Part shown: in pieces, positions 45,701 through 52,795 of the stretch
Numbering within the stretch: position 1 is the stretch's first letter
Layout: every line of letters starts with the position of its first letter
Origin: Enoplolaimus lenunculus
Taxonomy: Eukaryota > Nematoda > Enoplea > Enoplida > Thoracostomopsidae
Direction of reading: 5' to 3'
Assembly (NCBI GenBank): GCA_030248215.1
Contig: JASANG010000880.1
Span: 17,816-81,815, forward strand
DNA length: 64,000 bases
The notes under the pieces: model-generated
The model's input: the letters and a program-made list of their open reading frames with translations, nothing else
Told to the model about the DNA's origin: nothing
The model's database searches: none
Position numbers and translations under genes: made by a program

Positions 45701-48700
45701 CGTGCAATTGCCATAATCGGCACGGCCAATGCAACGAACAGGCGCAGAACAGTATTATAAGCTTATTCCTAAGCCTAAGCCTACACCTAAGCCTGAGCGT
45801 AAGCGTAAGAATGTGTTTATTCCTAAACCTAAGCCTAAGACAAGCAAAAAATTAGTCTAAAGCTTAAGCTTATTCTATTGTAGTCCGACAAAAAACGTTC
45901 CGCCCCTGATCTTTACATGGACCATTGGCATTCTTCGATAGTAACGTGCTTGATCGTTACAAGACTTATCGCCAACTGATGATAGGTGCTACACACATTT
46001 GAAAATTAAGGCCGTTGGCTTAAGCTGGTGTGACATACAATTAAGGTTATTTTTTGTAAAAAATAAAAGCATTTAAATCGCAAGCCAAGCCTAACTTTAA
46101 CTCAGCTAAACTTCAATTTAGCAGTTAGAAACTTAACACCAGCATGCATGTAGTGATCGGTGTGACCGTCGAAAAGGTTTGATTGGATGCAGTTCGAATG
46201 TATAAATGAACAAACGTTCGCAAACGAATCAAGCGAGAAACCAAACGCAATTTAGTATAAAATTATAATACAAAACTTTTTTGATCCCTGTTATAAGCCG
46301 AGACCTGTGTAGGCCCCAGTGGATCCGCAAGTGGAACCGTCGGATACGAAAGTAGAAAGTATCGCCATCTGTATGCAAGCTAAACCATTCTTACCCGCAT
46401 GGATACCGTCTAAATACACGGGCTTCCCCACGGGGGGGGGGGCATTTGGGGGCTGTGCCCCCTCCCCAAATTTGGACGGTGCTGCTACTCAAATTGACTC
46501 GATCTAAAAGTAAACAATCTTGAGTTGCAATTGTAGGGGCGTCCCAAAATTATTCGGTGCCCTCCAAACATAATTTTCTGCGGACGCTCGTGCCTTAATA
46601 TCAAACAATTTTGCAGGATTTGGTCTCGAAGCGCTATTTTTACTGGTAGTTGGATTCTCAAAGACGTCTGGAGTCGCTGTTACTGCGTTAATATTTGCAG
46701 TCGGAGCGTCCGGATTTGCAATATCTGGTAAGCTTTCGCGATACGCAAATCGGTTCACTATTTTGGCCAATTTATTACAAAACGACCGGAAACTGTAGTA
46801 TAAGCATATTCCTAAGCGTAAAGTGTAAACAAAAAGTAGTCTAAAGTTTAAGCTTACTCTATTGCAGTCGAACTGAAAAACGGTAACGCCCCTGATCTTT
46901 ACATAAAGCGTTCAGTCGATCGCACTTGAATATCGTATTTCTATTCTCAGGGACTGATAGCATCGGATTTGCACCAGTTGCCGAGTTTGTTACAACTGGG
47001 TTAAAACTGAATTTGATTTTACTGAACCAAAAAGCTTTGACCTGTAATCGTCAAATTTTTGTCGTGCGGTGCCTTGCGTCGCTATCCGTTGATGTCCGTC
47101 ATCGTGCGTCGCTGTGCGTTATTGTTCGCGAGTAATGTGCGTGCGATACTGCACAGTGATGAGAGGCGATGAACGGCGATGAGCGGCGATGAACGGCGAT
47201 GAGCGGCGATGGACGGCGCCTGACGACCATAATATTTTGAACAAGTATAGCATCACTCTAACACCGTCTACAATTTGTTAAGTTGAAATCCATTGCTTAA
47301 AATTGTGGATTCGGTTGTTAAGTATTATGATTCGCTCAAGGGTGTTTGGTAATCTTAACTTTGGACCGTATTAAATTTATGGGCGTAGCCATTGGTTCAT
47401 TTCGGAAGGAAACAGTTTGATTTAAATTAATTTTGGAAAAATATATATCAGGTGATTGTAAGGGTTGCGCTATACTTTTGATGACGTGCGGCGCCGACCG
47501 TCACCCGCACGGTACCGTCCGTCACTGTGCGCCGCCGTCCGTCACCGTGCGGTATCGTACGCAAATAACTCACTTACGATACCGTGTAGTGACGCACGGC
47601 ATCGTATGGATGACGCACAGTTACGGATGGCGCCGTACGGTGACGCATGGTGACGGATGGCGCCGTACGGTGACGCATGGTGACGGATGGCGCCGTACGG
47701 TGACGCATGGTGACGGACGGCGCCGTACGTGTGACGCATTGTGACGGACGGCGCCGTACGGGTGACGCATGGTGACGGTCGGCGCCGTACGTGTATCGAC
47801 CGGTGACAGACGGCGCCGGACCGCACCGGACGTCCAATATAGTGCAACTAAGCGTGTATAAGCGGCTATTTCTGATCTTCCAAAATTTTCGAAGAGTGCT
47901 CTGGTATCCCTCTATTTTTCCGCTTGCTCAAAATCAAATTCTACAACTCATATACTGTGTATAGTTTCTCGTTAGAAATTCATTTCTATATTCAAGCTGT
48001 GCTCAAACAACCATTGATTTTCTGCCCCCATTTAATTTATGACCACTTTCGTACACCAAGGTTTCATTTCGGAAGACGATTAACCACGTCAAAACGTTTG
48101 TTTATGATTAAGCGGAGCGAATAATTTTTGACTCCGGCACAGCCTGTAAAAATTCCGTTTGTCAAGTTTTTCCACAAATTTCCGAGGGGATGTATCCCAC
48201 TGTCCCCTTTTTGAATTCATCCCCCCTGCTTATGTGTTTTAGTGTTGTGTTTCAGGGTTCAACGTCAACCACTTAGACATTGCACCCCGGTACGCAAGTA
48301 TTCTAATGGGCTTTTCAAACGGAGTCGGAACGTTTTCAGGAATGATTTGCCCGATGGTCACCGAAAAGCTGACTAAAGGAGTAAGTCAGCTCTAGGGTGG
48401 ATTTGTTCGATGGGTCGAACAGCGTCGCAAGTAAAAAATTATCTCGGTTTACAAATTAATATGCAATGCCATGCGGCAATACACTTGCGTTCTAAACGGT
48501 GCTGCCCGTCGCCGGACGGTGACGGACAGCGCCGGACAGTGACAGACGTCGCCTGACGTCATCAAAGTGTGGCCAATGTTACTATTAGGGGCGTAACAGT
48601 AGATTAAGCGCATTCCTAAGCCTAAGCCAAAGCGTTGCAAAAATATGTTCCTAAGCCTAAGCCTAGGCGTAAGCCTAAGCAAAAAATGTAATCTAGAATC

Positions 48701-50756
48701 TAAACCCACTCTTTTTAGACTTAGCAGAAACCTTTACGCCGCTTAAAGTAACATGGGCCAGTATAGTGCCACCGCAAGTGTTGCTGTGGGAGGCGTATAC
48801 CATCACCACTCATCTATAGGAGCTTGATGCTCGAGCCCGAGGGTGCTGTCATGTCTTGTGGTGATTTAGTACGATGTGTAAGTGCCACCGCAAGTGTTGC
48901 TGGCTTGTGGTGACTGACCGGAGTCAAAACTCCTCAATGAAATGCTTTTTAAAAAATTACATATTTAACCCTTTTTCACATGAATATTTTCTATTTCCCC
49001 TGAGACCTACTTTTATGCTAGGATTCGAACTCCAGTGACTGGGGTTGCAATTGTTAAACACGGTGCGATATATACTATTTAACGTATATACACTGCGCTG
49101 AGGTGCCTATAAGCAACTCAATGTGAGAAGGGAATAAGCGTTCTAAAATTAGCGCCGGAGCGTTAATTAAACCTCACGGTATGTTCGAGTTGTTACGCTC
49201 ACGTGTTTCAAAGTAGTTTCATTCAAAAAGGCACACAACCGATTAGGTAATATAACCAGCTCAAATCAAATGACAACAGTTAAAATGTTTAAAATTTATG
49301 GGTAATGGCCCTTGTAAAAAATCAAAAGTGGAACGTTTTTCTGTGGTAGGTACTGCAATACAGTAAAACTTTAAGCTTTAGGCTAATTATTTTGCTTAGG
49401 CTTAGGCTTAGACTACGTTCGCAAACTTGACTTGTGGCCTCAAATAGATTCAGTCTAAATGTATACAATTTTGAATTGCAATTGTAGGGGGCCCCCATAA
49501 CTATTCGGTGTGCCCCAAATATAATTTTCTGCGGACGCCCATGGTAATTCCCATCAAAAGCGTGTAAGGAAGAGACATGAGCAGGCTAAGGGGTGGTGGC
49601 CCCCAACAATTCGGATTGGGGGTGTCCTTGCGATGATGAAAATATTTTTCAAATTTTCTGTTTAAAACTTGTTAGGGTGGGGGCCCCTCTTTGGGGTGGG
49701 GCCCCTCTTGGGGGTGGGGGCCCCTCTTTGGGGTGGGGGCCCCTCTTTGGTGTGGGGGCCCCTTTTTGAGGTGGGGCCTCCAAATGTGGGGTACGGGGGA
49801 TGGCTGCTCCGGCTCTAAATACACCTTCTCTATCGTATTTTTAGGGTTCTGTTAGAGGATGGCAAACGGTATTTCTGATCGCTGGCTTAGTTCACGCGAC
49901 CGGTGTGACGTTTTATGCCATTTTTGCGTCCGGCGAAAAACAACCGTGGGCAGATCCGCCGGAAGAAGAAGAAACATGGAAACCGGATGATTTTAGCGCC
50001 AAAGCAGGTATGAAGGATTGTCTACATTTTTGATTGAGGAATGACTTTTAATTGGATAATGTCCATAAGGAAAAACTCGCTACAATAATAATAAAAATAA
50101 TAATAATAATAATATTAAAAATAAAAATAATAATAGTAATAATAATAAAAAATAATAATAATAATAATAAAAAATACTCCTACAAATCACTTGCACAGGC
50201 AGAGGACATTGAACAAGGTAAGCACAACGTCGTCGAATGATTTTGACATATGTTTATTATTAACTAAACTTTAGCTTTGACTGCCAATGCATAGAACACG
50301 ACCAGTGGTATAAGCATATTTCAAAGCCTAAGCCTAAGCCAGCCTAAGTCTATGCGTAAAAATGAGTTTATACCTAAGTCTAAACCTAAAACAACGCAAA
50401 AAAATTTGTCTAAATCTTAAGCTTATTCTATTGCAGTCCCACACAAAAACGTTCCCACCCGGGTGTTTATATGCGCAACTTACGCAATTAGGCTTAAAAA
50501 CCACAGATATAACCAATCGACCTGACCGTTTCAGAATCGCGTTACTCCCCCCATGTTACCAATTGAACTGTTTTATAATTCTAATTTGAAACTCGAGTTT
50601 TTAGCCCAAGCTGGAAAACTGACAGGATACGGCGCAACCACTGGTCAAACTGATCTGGCTCCATTGCCCAGCGTTGACCAATTACGGCAACGAGCAGCCA
50701 ATGATGCTAATGCTGCTAATACCGTAACCGCAAGCCAACAAAACAGTTACCGCTAA
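30678..50756 (+). CDS. eat-4/VGLUT-like: vesicular glutamate transporter, 14 coding exons (gene span)
   Basis: Proton/voltage-driven glutamate uptake into synaptic vesicles; major facilitator superfamily, SLC17 family, 12 membrane segments expected. Fourteen exons join without a phase error: 30678-30754, 36973-37360, 37781-37914, 38374-38488, 39478-39565, 41746-41832, 42842-42978, 43458-43607, 45410-45542, 46617-46727, 48256-48380, 49845-50007, 50203-50217, 50605-50756; 1875 nt, 624 aa, a little longer than the usual 560-600. Family blocks in order: [11 protein letters not shown] (about 127-137), [14 protein letters not shown] (178-191), [16 protein letters not shown] (234-249), [39 protein letters not shown] (360-378), [60 protein letters not shown]. 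Acidic cytosolic N-terminus (DDYDDDDDE). A possible luminal N-glycosylation site is N144 (NRT). All introns are GT-AG. The family assignment is secure; the first and the 15-nt exons are inferred from phase and splice signals. Confidence 0.95.
30840..30950 (-). mobile_element. family A core fragment in intron 1
   Basis: tagagtatgctaaagcttta and ggtttaggtgttcgaatatg. Confidence 0.5.
31121..31297 (+). mobile_element. family A2 MITE
   Basis: ggccaatgttactcttatgt ... cttaaagtaacatgggcc. Confidence 0.85.
31575..31933. repeat. 20-bp palindromic minisatellite
   Basis: About 17-18 copies of GACGAACCAGTTTCGTCTGA. Each unit is itself a hairpin (AGACGAA/TTCGTCT). The minus-strand open frames across it are repeat artefacts. 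In intron 1. Confidence 0.97.
31934..32485. other. unassigned intron 1 sequence
   Basis: No repeat family or exon recognised. Confidence 0.4.
32486..32673 (+). mobile_element. family A2 MITE
   Basis: ggccaatgttaccttaacgg ... ttaaaatagcatggacc. Confidence 0.85.
32725..32905 (+). repeat. family G repeat
   Basis: cccgtagccaaggagagtcc at one side, tagcaaggtgagctggctac at the other; a well-kept copy. Confidence 0.75.
32940..33110. repeat. copy of the 22035 repeat
   Basis: Shares ccaaaaacgcaac and gtacattttgtac with the copy at 22035-22225. Confidence 0.6.
33513..33660 (+). mobile_element. family A MITE
   Basis: ggccaatgtatagaaaagcg ... gatctttacatgagcc; flanks agatttc / aaatttc are a partial duplication. 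Confidence 0.82.
33674..33819 (-). CDS. candidate exon, unknown protein
   Basis: Minus strand, following cattgttag: [20 protein letters not shown] and then [20 protein letters not shown], up to a donor-like AAATTGAG|gtacga. Non-repetitive residue mix with one N-glycosylation sequon (NTT). A family A repeat adjoins at lower coordinates. The family is not recognised and no partner exon was proved. Confidence 0.25.
34119..34252 (-). CDS. candidate terminal exon, unknown protein
   Basis: Minus strand after acceptor-like aacacaag: [20 protein letters not shown] and [20 protein letters not shown], then LDH and TGA. The composition looks protein-like, but the opposite strand is also open. Low certainty. 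Confidence 0.2.
34450..34620 (+). repeat. repeat J copy, inverted relative to 54075-54240
   Basis: ggttgcaaatttgcaacact, agaacgcgttctaatttgca, gaaacaatcattacaacagc match the other copy in reverse. The open frame here is not called. Confidence 0.7.
34870..34970 (+). mobile_element. family B fragment
   Basis: gtatacgcagtatacatctc, cttgaactcgagtgccaagg, taactgagtgctgacattaa. Confidence 0.55.
35140..35592. mobile_element. hAT-like CCGG MITE, long diverged copy
   Basis: aatatccgtttccggttaaa at the left and ttatcggtttataCCCTG at the right. A gttgaccctac repeat lies inside, near 35338 and 35373. Confidence 0.55.
36120..36512 (-). mobile_element. family E element, 5' truncated
   Basis: ttgagtcccattcaaataag ... 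tatattcgggtcactacagta. Confidence 0.8.
36728..36888. mobile_element. family D MITE next to transporter exon 2
   Basis: ccgtaaattccaatgagttg ... ctgaaatttaCAGTG; ends 84 bp before the exon 2 acceptor. Confidence 0.88.
36973..37360 (+). CDS. eat-4/VGLUT-like: transporter exon 2 (N-terminal tail and first membrane segment)
   Basis: Acceptor ctcaatttcag, donor GAT|gtaagc. Encodes an acidic/proline tail, a CPCC cysteine cluster, then [20 protein letters not shown], the first membrane helix ending in the GIRCN signature (Arg130, equivalent to VGLUT2 Arg88). Luminal loop 1 follows, with NRTDN. The frame stays open past the donor for about 100 codons into a GC-rich foldback repeat in intron 2; the conserved continuation in exon 3 shows that the donor at 37361 is the real end. 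Confidence 0.93.
37442..37645. mobile_element. family F GC-rich repeat in intron 2, with minisatellite core
   Basis: ggttgtgttatactttactg start, then GCGTTCGGCGGCGTCCGACG-type units repeated about six times. Very high GC against an AT-rich background. Confidence 0.8.
37781..37914 (+). CDS. eat-4/VGLUT-like: transporter exon 3
   Basis: Acceptor acatttttag, donor AA|gtaaac. Encodes the end of luminal loop 1 and membrane segment 2 with [20 protein letters not shown]. The position of VGLUT2 His128 reads Glu175 here (IVEAAFF). Confidence 0.95.
38034..38200. repeat. two ~101-bp tandem units in intron 3 (repeat J related)
   Basis: acaatgccgt...gaaactgttgtaaacaaagta starts at 38036 and again at 38137. 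Confidence 0.8.
38205..38316 (-). mobile_element. family A MITE fragment in intron 3
   Basis: cgactgcaatagagcaaact, aggcttatgcttagaaatat, gaccctgttctatacattgg. Confidence 0.7.
38374..38488 (+). CDS. eat-4/VGLUT-like: transporter exon 4
   Basis: Acceptor tcattttgcag, donor CAG|gtactc. Membrane segment 3 and the start of 4 ([20 protein letters not shown], then EIIQGLVQ). The Arg184 and Glu191 positions of VGLUT2 are Glu231 and Gln238 here. Confidence 0.95.
38549..38824. mobile_element. foldback MITE with CCCTATTCACACG ends in intron 4
   Basis: ccctattcacacgtgcaagt and inverted gcatgcgtgtatatggg ends; TTGCAAGT/ACTTGCA arms and many cagctgcaa motifs. Single copy in the window. Confidence 0.8.
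39088..39236. mobile_element. family C MITE, right end missing, in intron 4
   Basis: CACTGCAAAAAATGGTGAGC to tttgactcagtttg. Confidence 0.8.
39237..39350 (+). repeat. family H repeat fragment
   Basis: ttgtaaggtagggaccttat then cacttaaaaatttctg and ttttatggatccactggtag. Confidence 0.6.
39478..39565 (+). CDS. eat-4/VGLUT-like: transporter exon 5
   Basis: Acceptor ctgcttttcag, donor ACAG|gtattt, phase 1. Encodes [20 protein letters not shown] followed by SKLATTAFT, the most conserved cytosolic loop of the family. Confidence 0.96.
39590..39855 (+). mobile_element. family B MITE in intron 5
   Basis: ttaaccctttaactcataaa ... ttcatgtgagaaagagtcaa; tRNA-like segment gtgagtggtcatcgtaagcg and gtatcgaatcttag. 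Confidence 0.85.
40096..40493. mobile_element. hAT-like MITE in intron 5
   Basis: CAGGGTGCATCCGGAATT ... ggaattccggcggcacCTTG, flanked by GCGAGGGG/GGGAGGGG (7 of 8). Confidence 0.88.
40650..40812 (+). repeat. family G repeat in intron 5
   Basis: cccgcagccaaaggggctgc, ttcaaccttgcttgtaagtc, cacagtgggctggtttcggg. Confidence 0.75.
40984..41397 (-). mobile_element. family A MITE with expanded 54-bp core repeat
   Basis: Ends gacccatgtaaaggtgaggg and ctttattctttacattggcc, flanked by GAAACCGC/GAAACCGT. The core holds five copies of a ~54-bp unit, each with atgctcattc (41090, 41143, 41197, 41250, 41304). Confidence 0.92.
41430..41703 (+). mobile_element. family A MITE with perfect 8-bp duplication
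   Basis: GGCCCATGTATAGAACAGGG ... ttctatgcatGGGCC, flanked by CCACGTCC (41422-41429 and 41704-41711). The core has about three ~48-bp units with gcgtatggatgagcctattc. Its right end lies 42 bp before the exon 6 acceptor. Confidence 0.97.
41746..41832 (+). CDS. eat-4/VGLUT-like: transporter exon 6
   Basis: Acceptor tttatatttcag, donor ACG|gtacga. Encodes [20 protein letters not shown] and SSFYFYG (membrane segment 5 and the start of 6). Confidence 0.95.
41894..42156 (+). mobile_element. family B MITE in intron 6, TTAA duplication
   Basis: CCCCTTCTCACATTGAGT ... cATGTGAGAAAGGG, TTAA at 41890-41893 and 42157-42160. 263 bp, near-identical to the 28114 and 52533 copies. Confidence 0.96.
42172..42330 (-). 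repeat. family G repeat in intron 6
   Basis: gctcgtagccagctcacctt, gcaaggttgaaaattttctt, ggggggctgagttccccctg. Confidence 0.8.
42690..42820 (-). repeat. family G repeat in intron 6, close to exon 7
   Basis: catacaagggttttcgatga, aacaaggttgataacattct. Confidence 0.75.
42842..42978 (+). CDS. eat-4/VGLUT-like: transporter exon 7
   Basis: Acceptor ctatgtttcag, donor AAG|gtaagt, phase 0. Encodes [37 protein letters not shown] and the central cytosolic loop. The last ~30 bases and the donor are repeated twice downstream in the intron. Confidence 0.95.
42946..43360 (+). repeat. ~150-bp tandem triplication of the exon 7 end and donor
   Basis: aggccacactgctcatatt recurs at 42951, 43104 and 43251, each followed by a donor-like site: gtaagttg, gtaagttg, gcaagttg. 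Each unit also carries caggcttaggtttaggt. Confidence 0.93.
43458..43607 (+). CDS. eat-4/VGLUT-like: transporter exon 8
   Basis: Acceptor tttattttcag, donor CAG|gtatta, both phase 0, exactly 50 codons. Encodes [20 protein letters not shown] then [15 protein letters not shown]. Arg367 in FCRSW corresponds to VGLUT2 Arg322. Confidence 0.96.
43641..43874 (+). mobile_element. family B MITE, diverged, in intron 8
   Basis: cacagtgtttaacaattata, agcgaagtggtgatggtaaa, gaaaatattcatgagaaaaa. Confidence 0.65.
44030..44180 (+). repeat. family G repeat in intron 8
   Basis: aaccttgcttgtaagccatc, gaaaacccttgtatgccctg, aggtgagctgactacggg. Confidence 0.8.
44320..44490 (-). repeat. family G repeat in intron 8
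   Basis: gttaggggaagctaaaaatt, gagggggcatacaagggatt, gtactgagctcctctgatcc. Confidence 0.75.
44751..45350. repeat. 37-bp minisatellite in intron 8, just before exon 9
   Basis: About 16 units of GGCTTAGGATCACGCTTAGG followed by ATTTAGGTCAATGTTTA, with a few alternating variants (atgctttggatcacg). Each unit contains three TTAGG motifs, recalling the family A core. Confidence 0.97.
45410..45542 (+). CDS. eat-4/VGLUT-like: transporter exon 9
   Basis: Acceptor aaatgtttcag lies about 60 bp past a 37-bp tandem array. Donor GGAG|gtaaat, phase 1. Encodes [27 protein letters not shown] and [13 protein letters not shown]. Confidence 0.95.
45637..46003. mobile_element. family K foldback in intron 9, interrupted by family A
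   Basis: tattctcaaaaacgtatagc, acctgtgaccagttggcgat at the left and gataggtgctacacacattt at the right; matches the uninterrupted copy at 54794. Confidence 0.8.
45724..45923 (+). mobile_element. family A MITE nested in family K
   Basis: ggccaatgcaacgaacaggc ... ctttacatggacc. Confidence 0.88.
46430..46610. repeat. repeat shared with 49440-49560
   Basis: Both contain gagttgcaattgtagggg (or gaattgcaattgtagggg), attcggtg and cataattttctgcggacgc. This copy abuts the exon 10 acceptor. Confidence 0.65.
46617..46727 (+). CDS. eat-4/VGLUT-like: transporter exon 10
   Basis: Acceptor acaattttgcag, donor TCTG|gtaagc. Encodes [20 protein letters not shown] and [11 protein letters not shown] (membrane segments 9 and 10). 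Confidence 0.95.
46764..46905 (+). mobile_element. family A MITE, short core, intron 10
   Basis: ggccaatttattacaaaacg ... cccctgatctttacat. Confidence 0.75.
47035..47255. mobile_element. family F foldback, intron 10
   Basis: gtcgtgcggtgccttgcgtc ... gaacaagtatagcatcactct; right arm with GATGAACGGC/GATGAGCGGC units. Confidence 0.8.
47455..47855. mobile_element. family F foldback with 30-bp tandem core, intron 10
   Basis: gggttgcgctatacttttga ... gtccaatatagtgcaact ends. About five 30-bp units with gtgacgcatggtgacgg and ggcgccgtac at 47630-47780. Confidence 0.88.
48256..48380 (+). CDS. eat-4/VGLUT-like: transporter exon 11
   Basis: Acceptor ttgtgtttcag, donor GGA|gtaagt. Encodes the diagnostic [20 protein letters not shown] and [19 protein letters not shown]. 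Confidence 0.97.
48490..48572. mobile_element. family F fragment, intron 11
   Basis: ccgtcgccggacggtgacgg and gacgtcatcaaagtg. Confidence 0.65.
48573..48759 (+). mobile_element. family A2 MITE, intron 11
   Basis: ggccaatgttactattaggg ... gcttaaagtaacatgggcc. Confidence 0.88.
48764..49136 (-). mobile_element. family B MITE pieces, intron 11
   Basis: 48785-48885 holds the tRNA-like segment (gtgggaggcgtataccatca). 48964-49136 holds the two ends (aaccctttttcacatgaata and aactcaatgtgagaaggg). The phrase gtgccaccgcaagtgttgct occurs twice, at 48767 and 48881. Confidence 0.75.
49310..49420 (-). mobile_element. family A MITE fragment, intron 11
   Basis: ggcccttgtaaaaaatcaaa, gtggaacgtttttctgtggt, cttaggcttaggctt. 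Confidence 0.65.
49672..49795 (+). repeat. G-rich ~22-bp minisatellite, 50 bp before exon 12
   Basis: Five units of GGGTGGGGGCCCCTCTTTGG type. Many runs of three or more G on the coding strand. Confidence 0.93.
49845..50007 (+). CDS. eat-4/VGLUT-like: transporter exon 12
   Basis: Acceptor cgtatttttag, donor GCAG|gtatga, phase 1. Encodes the last membrane segment ([20 protein letters not shown]) and the vesicular motif [14 protein letters not shown], then an acidic tail EEEET. Confidence 0.95.
50085..50177 (+). repeat. (AAT)n microsatellite, intron 12
   Basis: aataataataat with AAA interruptions; occupies half of the 195-bp intron before the microexon. Confidence 0.95.
50203..50217 (+). CDS. 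eat-4/VGLUT-like: transporter exon 13, 15-nt microexon
   Basis: AGGACATTGAACAAG sits between acaggcag and gtaagc. Using the nearer acceptor keeps phase 1 on both sides and reads (G)AG-GAC-ATT-GAA-CAA-G, giving EDIEQ, in keeping with the acidic C-tail. The alternative acceptor four bases upstream runs into a stop. It preserves frame, so it could be a cassette exon. Confidence 0.7.
50291..50475 (+). mobile_element. family A MITE, intron 13
   Basis: gccaatgcatagaacacgac ... ccacacaaaaacgttcccac. Confidence 0.75.
50605..50756 (+). CDS. eat-4/VGLUT-like: transporter exon 14, C-terminal tail and stop
   Basis: Acceptor cgagtttttag. Entered in phase 1 from exon 12 or 13, it encodes [20 protein letters not shown], a Gln/Asn/Ala-rich tail and a TAA stop. 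The YGATT block is typical of VGLUT C-termini. No clear AATAAA signal was found close downstream. Confidence 0.9.
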
Positions 50757-50934
50757 ACAAACGTTACAGGCTATCATTGGCAGTTGGCTAATTTGAACAA
50801 ATTCAAGCCGTACGATTCAGCTTGCCGTTTAACTGGAGCCAAGAAGAGTTTGATAAACCGCTCCTGCAGATATCGCTACAAGAGTTCGACTTTTAAAGCG
50901 TATTTTCTACTTCGAGATTCAATGACCGTTTCTC

Positions 50935-51065
50935 AGGGTTGCGCTGTTCTTTACTCTGCCGGACGCCGTCGCAAGCCGCTATCTGTTGCTAACAGAGATT
51001 CAGGCAAAATTTATTTAGTGGCGTCCGGCGACGTCCGGCACAGTAAAGCGTAACCATAGCGGTTC
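50935..51065. mobile_element. family F foldback downstream of the transporter stop
   Basis: agggttgcgctgttctttac and inverted cacagtaaagcgtaaccat ends; gccggacgccgtcgc / gcgtccggcgacgtccgg arms. Confidence 0.85.
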
Positions 51066-51267
51066 GGTTCTGGTGTACGCATTCTTGGCCACGGTTTTAG
51101 ATATTTTTCAGGTTTTGACGTGAAGTTATACTTTGGCTTAGGCTTAGGCTTAGACTTTAAGATGATGTGAGCAGTGTACAGCTGTTCTTGGGGTTTACAA
51201 CTAAAATCGTACTGCAAAGCAGTCCCGGTACGAAGAATTAAAACAGGTGAAGTTTCAGCCAAGGTTA

Positions 51268-51491
51268 CTCTGCAATAAATGGTGAGCCAAATTGTAGACT
51301 CTCTCCGATGCAGGTTTTTCGGGAGTACACGAACTGAGTCAAATTCGACTCCGCCAGAATCAAATTCGACCCATTGATTGACTCGGTGTGAATCAAATTT
51401 GATTCTGGCGGAGTCGAAATTGACTTAGTTTGTGTAGTCCGGAAAAGCCTATTTCGGAGAGAGTCAATTTGACGCACCATTTTTTGCAGCG
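51268..51491. mobile_element. family C palindromic MITE
   Basis: tctgcaataaatggtgagcc ... gcaccattttttgcagcg. Confidence 0.88.
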
Positions 51492-51764
51492 TATGAGCCC
51501 AGAAATACAGAAGGCGTGCGGTGAACGATACCCCCCCCCTGACTTTCACATCCAGCCCATTTATAAATTTAATGCTAAACTTACGTTCAGTTTTCAACTT
51601 ATTTCGCTCGACGGGTTTTCTACCAACTCAACGAAGCTTAGACGTATGCTTTTCAACAAATTGAAATTGAAGTCAAAAATTTGTACAGAAATATAGACTG
51701 CTAATTTAGATTCAGGTTTAGTTCAAAGGCAATTTTGAATTTAAAGATCTAATATATAAAGACT

Positions 51765-52065
51765 ATAGGAATTTTGATCCATGATTGCGAAACTAAATTT
51801 CAATATGGACGTAAACTGGTTCAAGACGAGCACACAAGGATTTCAGATGACTTTACAACCAATCCCGAAGCGGATCCAAAAATTTGTTACTTGGGGGGCG
51901 GGCGGTCTGGCAAATGTTATGAAACGCAACTTACCATTTTATCACCAAAACATTTTCTGAACGCGAAAAATTGTAAGGTAAGAAGGACCTTACCATGTTA
52001 ACACAAAAAATTCTGATTGAGGGGAGCATACGCCCCCCTTGTGGATCCGCTAGTAATCCTATACA
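51765..52065 (+). repeat. family H repeat, long copy
   Basis: cacacaaggatttcagatga, aaatttgttacttggggggc, gaaaaattgtaaggtaagaa, ccttgtggatccgctagtaa. Confidence 0.6.
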
Positions 52066-52329
52066 TATTCTATGGTACATTAGATTATTGCAACTGTAGT
52101 AGTGTTGCATCTGTGATTACTTGCTTTGTAGCTTACTAGTGTAATATGTGTATCAAGAGCAATAATTTAAAAGCATCTAGCAATCGTTTAACTATTTTTG
52201 CCAGTGGCGGCTTTGGGAGGGGGGAAGGCTATGTGTTTGATCCCACCCGCATTGGATGGTCGACCTGAAACGTCAATTACCCATCGGTTTGTTATTTAAA
52301 TGACTGCAAGCTGTCGTCAATGCCTATTA

Positions 52330-52490
52330 CCAGGTCTCAATATGCCAGGAGGGGCGCCTAAACTATTTTAGACAGGGCATGCGGTTGATTTAACACGGCT
52401 TTGAATCGGGCCTAAAGTTATGCCCGGTGGAGCCCAATTTTTGGCGAGGGTAGATCGCCTCTGGGTCTCCTATGGTTACGGGTCCACTAA
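52330..52490. repeat. diverged family G repeat
   Basis: tctcctatggttacgggtcc, aggggcgcctaaactatttt. Confidence 0.4.
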
Positions 52491-52532
52491 TTGATTTTTG
52501 CTCGTCAACGGCCGGTTTTCAATGTGATTTAA

Positions 52533-52795
52533 CCCCTTCCCACATTGAGTTGCCTGTAGGCAACTCAGCGCAGTGTATATACGTTAAATAATATATATCG
52601 CACCGTGTTTAACAATTGCAACACGTATACATAATACTAAATCACCACAAGACGTGAGAGCCCCCTCGGGCTCGAGCGTCAAGCTCCTATAGCTGAATGG
52701 TGATGGCATACGCCTCCCACGCCAGTCACCCGAGTTCGAATCCTAGCATAAAAGTAGGTCTCATGGGAAATAGAAAATATTCATGTGAGAAACGG
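52533..52795 (+). mobile_element. family B MITE, TTAA duplication
   Basis: CCCCTTCCCACATTGAGT ... catGTGAGAAACGG with TTAA at 52529-52532 and 52796-52799. 263 bp. Carries tatagctgaatggtgatggc and ccgagttcgaatcc. Confidence 0.95.

Noticed and set aside
50199-50217. Alternative acceptor for the microexon four bases upstream
   Set aside because: It would read into a stop codon in the required phase.
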